Assembly: GCA_028287975.1 (NCBI GenBank)
Contig: JAQBOP010000392.1
Span: 1-37,799, forward strand
Length of the DNA: 37,799 nt
Direction: 5' to 3'
Source: Mucilaginibacter sp.
Lineage (GTDB): Bacteria; Bacteroidota; Bacteroidia; Sphingobacteriales; Sphingobacteriaceae
Position numbers and translations under genes: made by a program. The notes under the pieces were generated by a model that saw only the letters and a program-made list of their open reading frames with translations, did no database searches and was not told the origin of the DNA. Positions 7,490 to 14,103 of this stretch are shown one piece after another (position 1 is the stretch's first letter; each line of letters opens with the position of its first letter).

Positions 7490-8350
7490 ATGAGGCAACT
7501 TAAAATTAGTGAGTCGATCACCAATCGGGAAACTGCGTCGTTGAATCAGTATTTATCAGATATTGCCAAGATTCCGATGGTTACTGCCCAGGAAGAAGTG
7601 ACCCTGACTCAAAAAATAAAAGCCGGCGACCAGGCGGCGCTGGAAAGATTGACAACTGCAAACCTGCGGTTTGTAGTTTCTGTAGCAAAACAGTACCAAA
7701 GTTCAGGTTTAACGCTTGGCGACCTGATCAATGAAGGAAACGTGGGGCTGGTTAAAGCGGCAAAACGGTTTGATGAAACCAAGGGTTTTAAATTTATATC
7801 GTACGCGGTTTGGTGGATCCGCCAATCTATCCTGTCGGCCATTGCCGAGCAATCACGTATGGTACGTTTACCTTTAAACCAGGTGGGCGACTTGTCTAAA
7901 ATAGCCAAAGCAGCTTCAAAGCTTGAACAGGTGTATGAAAGACAGCCAACGCCTGAGGAACTGGCAGACAACCTTGAATTAACAGTGGAAAAGGTGACCA
8001 ATTCGTTAGCTAATTCTGCAAGACACGTTTCATATGACACACCATTTTCGAGCGAAGAAGACAATACCCTTTTAGATGTACTGCAAAGCGCGGAGCCCGG
8101 TACCGATAAGCAAATGATAAACGAATCATTAAGTATTGAAATAGCGGAGAGTATGCGTGTATTGAGTGAGAAAGAAAGGGAGGTGGTAGAATTATTTTTC
8201 GGCTTGAAAAACCAGCATGCGCATAGCCTCGAAGAAATTGGCGAAAAATATGACCTGACCCGCGAACGTGTAAGGCAGATCAAAGATAAAGCGCTCCTCA
8301 GGTTGCGCAGCAACTCAAAAGCAGGTGTATTAAAAACCTATTTGGGTTAA
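7490..8350 (+). CDS. RNA polymerase RpoD/SigA-type sigma factor
   Basis: A 286-residue sigma-70 protein with the short architecture of the Bacteroidota primary sigma factor (starts MRQLKISESITNRE, ends LKTYLG, no region 1.1). Region 1.2 is at about 17-50, region 2 at about 55-125 with NLRFVVSVAKQYQ, LGDLINEGNVGLVKAAKRFD and the DNA-melting/-10 helix GFKFISYAVWWIRQSI, region 3 at about 130-205 and region 4 at about 225-280 with the helix-turn-helix SLEEIGEKYDLTRERVRQI. It directs core polymerase to promoters. Compared with the primary sigma sequences I remember from this phylum, regions 3 and the linker (for example RHVSYDTPFSSEEDNTLLD) look somewhat diverged, so a second, paralogous group 1/2 factor is possible. 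It is flanked on both sides by repeat elements. Confidence 0.9.
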   Translation: MRQLKISESITNRETASLNQYLSDIAKIPMVTAQEEVTLTQKIKAGDQAALERLTTANLRFVVSVAKQYQSSGLTLGDLINEGNVGLVKAAKRFDETKGFKFISYAVWWIRQSILSAIAEQSRMVRLPLNQVGDLSKIAKAASKLEQVYERQPTPEELADNLELTVEKVTNSLANSARHVSYDTPFSSEEDNTLLDVLQSAEPGTDKQMINESLSIEIAESMRVLSEKEREVVELFFGLKNQHAHSLEEIGEKYDLTRERVRQIKDKALLRLRSNSKAGVLKTYLG

Positions 8351-8388
8351 TTCAAGTAACCGGTTTGACGATATTATATTTACCCGGT

Positions 8389-8424
8389 AAAAGGCCGCAA
8401 GTCTGTAAAGATTTGCGACCTTTG
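8389..8424 (+). terminator. Candidate intrinsic terminator after the sigma factor gene
   Basis: About 40 bases after the stop codon, AAAGGCCGCAAGTC pairs imperfectly with GATTTGCGACCTTT around a TGTAAA loop, followed by GTTATAAAA. The stem has one mismatch and one wobble, and the T-tract is poor. Confidence 0.5.
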
Positions 8425-8480
8425 TTATAAAATCATTTCCGCGTACACAGCGCTTCTAAAAAATAAGCATTAAAACACTC

Positions 8481-8523
8481 CCCGTCCCCGCAGGGTCTCT
8501 CGACAGAGGACCCTGCGATGCAC
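8481..8523 (-). repeat. REP element (family 1), left flank of RAYT
   Basis: CCCGTCCCCGCAGGGTCTCT ... GACCCTGCGATGCAC is almost exactly the reverse complement of the copy at 9133-9174. It abuts the stop codon of the RAYT pseudogene (TAA on the minus strand at 8524-8526). The two copies therefore form inverted flanks around the transposase. Confidence 0.85.
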
Positions 8524-9096
8524 TTAGCCCCACAGATCACGATAATCTGTAATTGTTACCAGCGGGTGCAGTTTATCTAAATGGTAAAAAGCTGCACTGC
8601 TATGTGCGTAGTCGGAAAACTCATCCACTAAATTCCATTTTCCGCTAACTGGGTTATGATGGATATAATCTAATTTCTGATATAGAAACTCATCGGTATA
8701 TATCGGCTTGGCATCAAACGATGGTTCAAAACCTTTATGAAGCTGACCCTTAGCCTTCTCTTTCTCGGTACAAGCCAGCGCAAGCGTATTTAATAAAGCG
8801 TGTTGTTCCTTATCGTGTAACCGTTTAATAAAATCATAAGCCAAAAATCGTTTTGCATTGCCCATTACATTATTTAAATTAATAGTGGTATCTGTTAAAT
8901 ATAAGATCAGATGGATATGGTTGGGCATTATTACAAAGGCCAACGTTTTTATTTGATGTTTATCGTCTATCAATTTTAACCAGTTGTAAACCTTATCATA
9001 CGATTGGGTTATTTCAAACAGCGGAATCTAGTTGTAACAGGTAAAAGTGACAAACCATGCGTTATCGCTAATTTGGTGATTTTTGCGGATGGCCAT
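8524..9096 (-). pseudogene. REP-associated tyrosine transposase (RAYT, Y1/IS200-like), broken by one stop codon
   Basis: The ORF track lists only 149 residues from a TTG at 8973, but the family continues upstream in the same frame. Reading from the ATG at 9094-9096 gives MAIRKNHQISDNAWFVTFTCYN, then a TAG at 9028-9030, then IPLFEITQSYDKVYNW and the rest. Known relatives have Trp at the stop position, so a single TGG to TAG change would explain it; restored length is 190 residues. Visible active-site parts are the HUH motif in FVIMPNHIHLI (His60 and His62) and a likely nucleophile Tyr144 in DYIHHNPV. These enzymes nick and join single-stranded REP hairpins. The gene lies between two inverted REPs (8481-8523 and 9133-9174). 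The downstream fragment keeps the HUH and Tyr, so a shortened product from an internal start is conceivable but would lack the first beta strand. Confidence 0.85.
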
Positions 9097-9132
9097 GAAA
9101 GCAAATTTAATATTTTTGCTGAAGTTGGCATT

Positions 9133-9174
9133 GTGCATCGCAGGGTCCTCTCCGAGAGACCCTGCGGGGACGGG
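9133..9174 (+). repeat. REP element (family 1), right flank of RAYT
   Basis: GTGCATCGCAGGGTCCTCTC followed by CGAGAGACCCTGCGGGGACGGG. The hairpin CGCAGGGT/ACCCTGCG with a bulge and CTCT/AGAG inner stem is intact. It lies 9 bases from the end of the DUF922 gene and 37 bases upstream of the restored RAYT start. Confidence 0.85.
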
Positions 9175-9182
9175 AAAGAATA

Positions 9183-9719
9183 TCAGTAATTTCTTGGCAG
9201 GGCTTTAAGTTGTAAAAAAACAAATAACTGCCATCTTAATTGCATATTCTTATTACTTCCGTGTTCTGCCTCAGAATCATACTTCACTTGCATAGCACCG
9301 CACTCAGCCCAAATTTTACTATATATTTCGTCTATCTCTGCTTTATAATTACTTGTGAAAACTGCGGATTGAAAAGCAGCGGCCAATTTTCGGGTAAAAA
9401 TTTCACTGATATCAAAGTGTAATTGTTCGTGACCTAAAAGGTAATCAGACTCACCGTCCCTTCTCTCCCAAGAAGCATTTTTATCAAAAAGATTCCTTAT
9501 CTTAAAGTTTATAATATAGGAACAATCACGGTATTCAGGGCTATAATTATACACTATATTCCAATATGATACCGCACCATAGCGGCTTTGATAATCAGGT
9601 CTTCCATTAAAATCATTCCAAGTCAACGGCCTATCTTGTTGCCATTCTATAGCCTGTGCTTTGAGAAGCGTTGGGCTGATGAATAAAATTAAGAGCGTTA
9701 TCAGTTTTAACAACCGCAT
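9183..9719 (-). CDS. Secreted DUF922 protein, putative zinc metalloprotease
   Basis: A 178-residue exported protein with signal peptide MRLLKLITLLILFISPTLLKAQ. The mature part begins with W-x-x-x-x-x-LTWNDFNGRPD, typical of DUF922, and has GHEQLHFDI (H-E-x-x-H zinc-binding motif, about residues 95-99) followed by EIFTRKLAAAF, the usual downstream helix. An Asp/Glu further on (IWAECGAMQVKYDSEAEHG, about 140-155) could give the third ligand. The family is predicted to be a periplasmic metallopeptidase, but the substrate is unknown. It is transcribed towards the RAYT unit and lies between two REP copies (9133-9174 and the relic at 9804-9834). The ATG is at 9717-9719. Confidence 0.8.
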   Translation of the reverse strand: MRLLKLITLLILFISPTLLKAQAIEWQQDRPLTWNDFNGRPDYQSRYGAVSYWNIVYNYSPEYRDCSYIINFKIRNLFDKNASWERRDGESDYLLGHEQLHFDISEIFTRKLAAAFQSAVFTSNYKAEIDEIYSKIWAECGAMQVKYDSEAEHGSNKNMQLRWQLFVFLQLKALPRNY

Positions 9720-9803
9720 TGGTAATATGGTTTGGTGAGATAATATTACGAATAATTATTTATTGACAAATTATCATGGCATTTACATCTCCTTATGATT
9801 TAT

Positions 9804-9846
9804 AGCAGGCTTGTATAAGAGCCCTGCGATGCACTTAACCCCACGC
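9804..9846 (-). repeat. Relic of a REP plus RAYT 3' end
   Basis: GCAGGCTTGTATAAGAGCCC followed by TGCGATGCAC is a decayed REP in the same orientation as 8481-8523. The resemblance continues into CTTAACCCCAC, which on the minus strand would encode Trp-Gly-stop, the same end as the RAYT at 8524 (CTTAGCCCCAC). This looks like the leftover terminus of a second RAYT copy. Confidence 0.6.
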
Positions 9847-9863
9847 AAAACAGTAATTATTAT

Positions 9864-9871
9864 TAGCTTTG
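9864..9871 (+). promoter_or_regulatory. Candidate -7 promoter box for the CCA-adding enzyme gene
   Basis: TAGCTTTG fits TAnnTTTG. It lies only 7 bases before the ATG at 9879, so the transcript would be nearly leaderless. No -33 TTG at proper distance was found; the upstream side is the REP/RAYT relic. Confidence 0.3.
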
Positions 9872-9878
9872 CAAAATC

Positions 9879-11297
9879 ATGAAGGCGCATTTAAAACACC
9901 CTGTATTTGCCGTTATATCGCAGCTTGCCGGCCGGCAAAATCTGCAGGTGTATACGATAGGCGGTTTTGTGCGTGATATTTTTTTACATCGCCCGTCTAA
10001 GGACATCGATATCGTTATCATAGGCAACGGCATTGCCTTTGCCGAGTCTGTTGCCGCCGCTCTTAAGGTAAAGCTGGCCATCTATAAAAACTTTGGCACG
10101 GCCTCATTAAAATATCAGGACCTGGAGATTGAGTTTGTTGGCGCCCGCAAGGAGTCGTACCGGCTGGATTCGCGCAAGCCAATTGTGGAGAACGGCACGC
10201 TGGAAGACGACCAAAAACGCCGCGACTTTACCATCAACGCCTTGGCTATCTCACTACACCCGGATACCTTTGGCGAATTGATAGACCCGTTTAACGGTAT
10301 CCGCGACCTGGAACAAAAACTGATCAGGACACCGCTTAACCCCATCGAGACCTTCTCTGACGATCCGCTGCGGATGATGCGCGCAATCAGGTTTGCATCG
10401 CAACTTAATTTTAAAATAGACGAAGTGGCCGTCGAGGCTATAAAGAACAACGTCGACCGCATCAGCATCGTATCGCAGGAGCGCATAACTGACGAAATGA
10501 ATAAGATCATCCTGTCGGCAAAGCCGTCGATAGGATTTAATTATTTGTTTGATACCGGCCTGCTGCACAAGATCTTTCTGCAAATGACGGCGCTTTATGG
10601 TGTTGATTATATTGACGGCAAAGGTCATAAGGATAATTTTTACCATACCCTGCAGGTACTGGATAACATTTGCGAAACAACCGGCGACCTTTGGCTGCGC
10701 TGGGCAGCCATATTGCATGATATTGCCAAACCTGCTACCAAGCGCTTCGAGCCGGGTCACGGCTGGACATTTCATGGCCACGAGGATAAAGGCGCACGTA
10801 TGGTGCCCAAGATCTTCGCGCAGCTAAAACTGCCTTTAAACGAAAAAATGAAGCAGGTGCAAAAATTGGTACAGCTGCATTTAAGGCCCATCGTACTGTC
10901 GCAATCCATCGTGACCGACTCGGCGGTGCGGCGTTTGCTTTTTGAGGCCGGCGATGATATTGAGGGGCTAATGTTATTGTGTAAAGCAGATGTTACCACA
11001 AAAAACGAATACAAGGTTAAAAAGTATCGTAACAATTTTGAGTTAGTTCAGCAAAAATTAAAGGACGTTGAAGAGCGTGATAGCATCCGCAACTGGCAGC
11101 CGCCCGTTACCGGCACCGATATTATGGAGTTATTTGGCATAAAAGAGGGCCGCGAGGTGGGTATTATTAAAAATAAGATCCGCGAAGCGATACTTGAAGG
11201 CGAGATCCCGAACGCCCGGGCAGAGGCAATTAGCTTCACAATTAAGGCAGGCGAAGAAATTGGCTTAAAAGTTGTGGCAAACTCAATCATAAATTAA
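9879..11297 (+). CDS. CCA tRNA nucleotidyltransferase with HD domain
   Basis: A 472-residue class II nucleotidyltransferase that completes or repairs the 3' CCA end of tRNAs. The catalytic head has GGFVRD (28-33) and the metal-binding D-x-D in KDIDIVI (Asp42, Asp44), then RRDFTINALA (114-123) and the neck motif DPLRMMRAIRFASQL (162-176) of the family. An HD phosphohydrolase domain follows with LHDIAKPATKRF (His280-Asp281) and HGHEDKGARM (about 297-306), as in the HD-containing CCA enzymes common in Bacteroidota. The C-terminal stretch WQPPVTGTDIMELFGIKEGREVGIIKNKI is the usual tail. A poly(A) polymerase role is a remote alternative. The 38-base gap to the next gene suggests cotranscription with the pRiA4b ORF-3-like gene. 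Confidence 0.93.
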   Translation: MKAHLKHPVFAVISQLAGRQNLQVYTIGGFVRDIFLHRPSKDIDIVIIGNGIAFAESVAAALKVKLAIYKNFGTASLKYQDLEIEFVGARKESYRLDSRKPIVENGTLEDDQKRRDFTINALAISLHPDTFGELIDPFNGIRDLEQKLIRTPLNPIETFSDDPLRMMRAIRFASQLNFKIDEVAVEAIKNNVDRISIVSQERITDEMNKIILSAKPSIGFNYLFDTGLLHKIFLQMTALYGVDYIDGKGHKDNFYHTLQVLDNICETTGDLWLRWAAILHDIAKPATKRFEPGHGWTFHGHEDKGARMVPKIFAQLKLPLNEKMKQVQKLVQLHLRPIVLSQSIVTDSAVRRLLFEAGDDIEGLMLLCKADVTTKNEYKVKKYRNNFELVQQKLKDVEERDSIRNWQPPVTGTDIMELFGIKEGREVGIIKNKIREAILEGEIPNARAEAISFTIKAGEEIGLKVVANSIIN

Positions 11298-11335
11298 AAT
11301 ATTATTTTTACCAAAAAAATCTACTACAACATACA

Positions 11336-11977
11336 ATGGCACTATACAGGTTTAGAGTTACCTTTGAGGATTATGACGATGTAACACGCGAGATCGATAT
11401 CAAATCGACCCAGACATTTGAGGATCTTCACCGGGCTATACATCAGTCAACAGGTTATAACGCAGCGTATCCGTCGTCATTTTACATCAGTAATGACCAA
11501 TGGATAAAAGGCGAAGAGGTTACTTACCTGCCTAACCAAAAAAGGATTGACCGTGGTATAGCGCTAATGGAAAAGGTGAAACTGAGCAGCCGTATTGACG
11601 ATCCGCACCAGAAATTTTATTATACCTTTAATTTTGACCGCCCGTTTGATTTTCATGTCGAGCTAATGAAGATCATCCTTGATGAAGCTGCGGGCGTAAC
11701 TTATCCGGCTATTATTAAATCTGTAGGCGATGCGCCAAGACAATTTGTTACCGTTGCCGATGCAGCTACCGCCGCTACTGCCGATACAGGCGACGACTTT
11801 GATTTTCTGAATGAAATGGGCATAAACCAGGAAGATACCGAAGATTTCTCTGAAGTAGACGAAACCGGTGAAGCTGTTGCCGAAGCGCATGAAGAGGAGG
11901 AGGAAGACGAATTTGGAAGCGAATTTGCCGATGATGAAGGATTTGAGGAAGACGGCAAATCGCACGAAGATTATTAA
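11336..11977 (+). CDS. pRiA4b ORF-3-like family protein, acidic tail
   Basis: A 213-residue cytoplasmic protein. Residues 1-150 fit the pRiA4b ORF-3-like (IS1096 passenger TnpR-like) fold: start ALYRFRVTFEDYDDVTREIDI, TFEDLHRAIHQSTGYNAAYPSSFYIS, KFYYTFNFDRPFDFHVELMKI and YPAIIKSVGDAPRQF. Residues from about 155 on are a low-complexity, strongly acidic tail (many E and D, such as HEEEEEDEFGSEF). In Bacteroidota this gene is chromosomal and common; the TnpR name in databases does not show resolvase activity, and no recombinase active site is visible. The role is unknown. It follows the CCA enzyme gene by 38 bases and is separated from miaA by the repeat-filled region 11978-12347. Confidence 0.8.
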   Translation: MALYRFRVTFEDYDDVTREIDIKSTQTFEDLHRAIHQSTGYNAAYPSSFYISNDQWIKGEEVTYLPNQKRIDRGIALMEKVKLSSRIDDPHQKFYYTFNFDRPFDFHVELMKIILDEAAGVTYPAIIKSVGDAPRQFVTVADAATAATADTGDDFDFLNEMGINQEDTEDFSEVDETGEAVAEAHEEEEEDEFGSEFADDEGFEEDGKSHEDY

Positions 11978-11981
11978 ATTA

Positions 11982-12013
11982 GTCGATAGTCCATGGTCAA
12001 TAGACCATAGATT
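11982..12013 (+). repeat. Heptamer-like tandem repeat, left arm
   Basis: Degenerate 7-base units GTCGATA GTCCATG GTCAATA GACCATA GATTGAA in a row. The arm is roughly the inverted partner of 12141-12174, on the other side of the first REPIN-like element. Confidence 0.55.
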
Positions 12014-12034
12014 GAACGATATATAACTATCCAT

Positions 12035-12129
12035 CGCCCTTGTTGGTGTCCTCACCAACAAGTAACGGATGCATAACGGACCTTTATAACAGCACTGCAA
12101 GTTGTTGGTGAGGACACCAACAACGGCCC
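12035..12129. repeat. REPIN-like inverted hairpin pair 1 (family 2)
   Basis: Two hairpins face each other: 12040-12061 (TTGTTGGTG TCCT CACCAACAA) and 12101-12124 (GTTGTTGGTG AGGA CACCAACAAC), with a 39-base spacer starting GTAACGGATGCATAAC. The second hairpin is the reverse complement of the first, including its loop, so the whole unit can also fold as one long hairpin. Unrelated in sequence to the family 1 REPs. Confidence 0.8.
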
Positions 12130-12140
12130 TGAACTGCTGG

Positions 12141-12174
12141 CAACTATTGACTATGGACCATGGACTATCGACTA
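12141..12174 (-). repeat. Heptamer-like tandem repeat, right arm
   Basis: Units CAACTATT GACTATG GACCATG GACTATC GACTACC. Its last part, CATGGACTATCGAC, is the reverse complement of GTCGATAGTCCATG in the left arm; one extra 7-base unit is present here. Confidence 0.55.
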
Positions 12175-12185
12175 CCAAAACCCTT

Positions 12186-12209
12186 ATAGTAATTGCCGGC
12201 CCCACTGCT
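12186..12209 (+). repeat. 24-bp duplicate of the miaA 5' coding region
   Basis: Identical over 24 bases to 12363-12386, which encodes part of the MiaA P-loop region (IVIAGPTA). The copies are 177 bases apart and bracket REPIN-like element 2 and the miaA start codon. Confidence 0.85.
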
Positions 12210-12211
12210 CT

Positions 12212-12304
12212 CGCCCTTGTTGGTGTTATCACCAACAAGTAACGGATCCATAAACAGGCCGCTATAACACGCAAAGTTGTTGGTGATAACACCAACAACG
12301 GCGG
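12212..12304. repeat. REPIN-like inverted hairpin pair 2 (family 2)
   Basis: Same design as the element at 12035: hairpins 12217-12238 (TTGTTGGTG TTAT CACCAACAA) and 12276-12299 (GTTGTTGGTG ATAA CACCAACAAC), with a 37-base spacer starting GTAACGGATCCATAA. Stems are identical to copy 1, but the loops differ and again complement each other. Confidence 0.8.
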
Positions 12305-12333
12305 GCAGTATTGTTTATAACTACTTAACGGCT

Positions 12334-12361
12334 ATGAACCATCAACAATGAACCATCAACT
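12334..12361 (+). repeat. 14-bp tandem duplication at the miaA start codon
   Basis: ATGAACCATCAACA is followed directly by ATGAACCATCAACT. The second copy carries the miaA start (12348); the first ATG (12334) is 14 bases upstream and out of frame, so it would give an early decoy start. Confidence 0.7.
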
Positions 12362-13250
12362 AATAGTAATTGCCGGCCCCACTGCTTCAGGTAAAACCGC
12401 GGCAGGTATCCTATTGGCACAATACTATAAAACGGTAGTGGTATCAGCCGATTCACGGCAGTTTTACCGGGAGATGTCCATCGGCACAGCTAAACCCGGC
12501 TGGAATGAGTTAGCGGCTGTTAAACATTACTTTATTGATTCACATGCTATCACCGAACCTTTTTCTGTGGGTGATTTTGAGAAAGATGGCCTTGCACTTT
12601 TAGATGATCTTTTTAAAACGCACGATAAAGTGATCCTGGTTGGCGGCTCGGGTTTATATATTAAAGCGCTGTGCGAGGGCTTTGATGACATCCCGCAGGC
12701 TGATGAAGGTACCAGGGAACAATTAAACTTTGAGTTTAAAGAAAAAGGCATTGCAGCATTGCAGGAAGAGTTAAAAATAGCCGATCCCGATTATTATAAC
12801 GAGGTTGACCTAAGTAATCCGCAAAGAATTATCAGGGCGATCGAAGTTTTCAGGAGTACAGGCAATCCTTTTTCCTCTTACCGCAAAGCGACAGTTAACA
12901 AGCGCCCATTTAATATTTTAAAAATTGGGTTAGACCTGCCCCGGGAGATTTTGTACAGCCGGATAAACCAACGTGTTGACGAAATGGTAAAACAAGGGCT
13001 GGTTGACGAGGTTAGATCACTAACTCCTTACCGCCAATATAACGCGTTGAACACCGTTGGCTACAGCGAACTGTTTGATTATTTTGACGGTAAAATCGAC
13101 CTTAACAAAGCCATCGACCTTATTAAACAGAACACCCGCCGCTTTGCAAAACGGCAGCTTACCTGGTTCAGAAAAGACCAACAGATGCATTGGCTTAAGC
13201 CGGATGAGATACAACCCGAAATTATTGACCGGTTACTTGATCAATCTTAA
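12348..13250 (+). CDS. miaA: tRNA dimethylallyltransferase (MiaA)
   Basis: A 300-residue enzyme that adds a dimethylallyl group to A37 of tRNAs reading UNN codons. The P-loop GPTASGKT is at 10-17, followed by [20 protein letters not shown] (DSRQ motif, about 33-52), which is diagnostic for MiaA, HYFIDSH (about 62-68), the second-domain segment [19 protein letters not shown] (about 99-117) and the tRNA-binding [14 protein letters not shown] (about 265-278). Length and start are normal. The 5' end is unusual: a 14-bp tandem copy of the first codons and a 24-bp copy of the P-loop coding region lie directly upstream, with a REPIN-like element between. The 3' end overlaps the convergent rmlA by 18 bases. 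Confidence 0.96.
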   Translation: MNHQLIVIAGPTASGKTAAGILLAQYYKTVVVSADSRQFYREMSIGTAKPGWNELAAVKHYFIDSHAITEPFSVGDFEKDGLALLDDLFKTHDKVILVGGSGLYIKALCEGFDDIPQADEGTREQLNFEFKEKGIAALQEELKIADPDYYNEVDLSNPQRIIRAIEVFRSTGNPFSSYRKATVNKRPFNILKIGLDLPREILYSRINQRVDEMVKQGLVDEVRSLTPYRQYNALNTVGYSELFDYFDGKIDLNKAIDLIKQNTRRFAKRQLTWFRKDQQMHWLKPDEIQPEIIDRLLDQS

Positions 13251-14093
13251 CAGGTACTGGCCGTAGCCGCTTTTAATGTACCGTTGTGCCAAACTTTCCA
13301 ATTGCTGTTTATCAATAAAGCCCATGCGGTAGGCAATCTCTTCGATACAGCCAATTTTAGTATCCTGGCGTTTTTCAATTACACGTACAAATTCGCTGGC
13401 ATCGCTTAATGAGTCAAATGTACCGGTATCCAGCCATGCAGTTCCTCTATCCATTACACCTACTTGTAAAGTACCTTGCTCCAGGTAATATTTATTTACA
13501 TCGGTGATCTCGTATTCGCCGCGTGGCGATGGCTTTAAGTTTTTGGCGACCTCAATTACCGTATTATCGTAGAAGTAAAGCCCCGGTACAGCAAAATTAG
13601 ATTTAGGCTCCAATGGTTTTTCTTCTATCGACAGCGCCTTAAAATCCTTGTCAAACTCAACAACACCATAACGTTCAGGGTCTGCAACCGGGTAAGCAAA
13701 AACAGCCGCGCCGTTTACATCATTAAAGCTTTGTACAAGTTTACTAAAACCGCTTCCATAAAATATGTTATCGCCCAGTACAAGCGCTGCTTTATCATCT
13801 CCGATAAATTTTTCGCCTATTACAAAAGCCTGCGCCAAGCCGTTAGGTACAGCTTGTACCGCGTATTCAAAATTACAGCCTAATTCTTTTCCGTCGCCTA
13901 ACAAGCGTTTAAAGCTTTCATTATCTTCGGCGGTAGTAATTATTAAAACATCTTTTATACCGGCCAGCATCAATACAGATAATGGATAATAGATCATTGG
14001 CTTATCATAAATAGGCATCAACTGCTTACTTATCGCCTTGGTTATAGGATAAAGCCGGGTGCCTGATCCGCCTGCTAAGATTATTCCTTTCAT
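13233..14093 (-). CDS. rfbA: Glucose-1-phosphate thymidylyltransferase (RmlA)
   Basis: A 286-residue nucleotidyltransferase that makes dTDP-glucose from dTTP and glucose-1-phosphate, the first step to dTDP-rhamnose. It begins with [17 protein letters not shown] (nucleotide-binding GGxGTRL) and continues [20 protein letters not shown], the near-invariant RmlA signature. The active-site Asp lies in VLGDNIFYG (about residue 110), and [13 protein letters not shown] (about 218-230) is also typical. Transcribed after rmlD with a 10-base gap, so the two form an operon. Its 3' end overlaps the convergent miaA, and no terminator separates them. Confidence 0.95.
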   Translation of the reverse strand: MKGIILAGGSGTRLYPITKAISKQLMPIYDKPMIYYPLSVLMLAGIKDVLIITTAEDNESFKRLLGDGKELGCNFEYAVQAVPNGLAQAFVIGEKFIGDDKAALVLGDNIFYGSGFSKLVQSFNDVNGAAVFAYPVADPERYGVVEFDKDFKALSIEEKPLEPKSNFAVPGLYFYDNTVIEVAKNLKPSPRGEYEITDVNKYYLEQGTLQVGVMDRGTAWLDTGTFDSLSDASEFVRVIEKRQDTKIGCIEEIAYRMGFIDKQQLESLAQRYIKSGYGQYLLRLIK

Positions 14094-14103
14094 ATAATTT
14101 TAA

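Larger units (their letters stand above)
11978..12347. other. Repeat-filled spacer before miaA
   Basis: No gene in 370 bases. The order is: heptamer-rich arm (11982-12013), REPIN-like element 1 (12035-12129), inverted heptamer arm (12141-12174), a 24-bp copy of the miaA 5' coding sequence (12186-12209), REPIN-like element 2 (12212-12304), and a 14-bp tandem duplication that ends in the miaA start (12334-12361). Confidence 0.8.

Noticed and set aside
7281-7493. 70-residue ORF upstream of the sigma factor
   Set aside because: Low-complexity hydrophobic translation of A+T-rich leader, contains the -7 box candidate and overlaps the sigma start; no recognisable features.
7609-8313. 234-residue minus-strand ORF across the sigma factor
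   Set aside because: Shadow of the strongly conserved sigma-70 gene on the other strand.
9004-9189. 61-residue plus-strand ORF
   Set aside because: It is the antisense of the RAYT 5' end and runs into the REP; the minus-strand reading is the meaningful one.
11336-11977. pRiA4b ORF-3-like/TnpR-like gene as a sign of an insertion sequence
   Set aside because: No resolvase active site, no transposase or inverted ends; the family is a common chromosomal gene in this phylum.
12035-12304. Possible small CRISPR-like array
   Set aside because: Repeats are inverted hairpin pairs with similar spacers, two units only, and no cas genes nearby.
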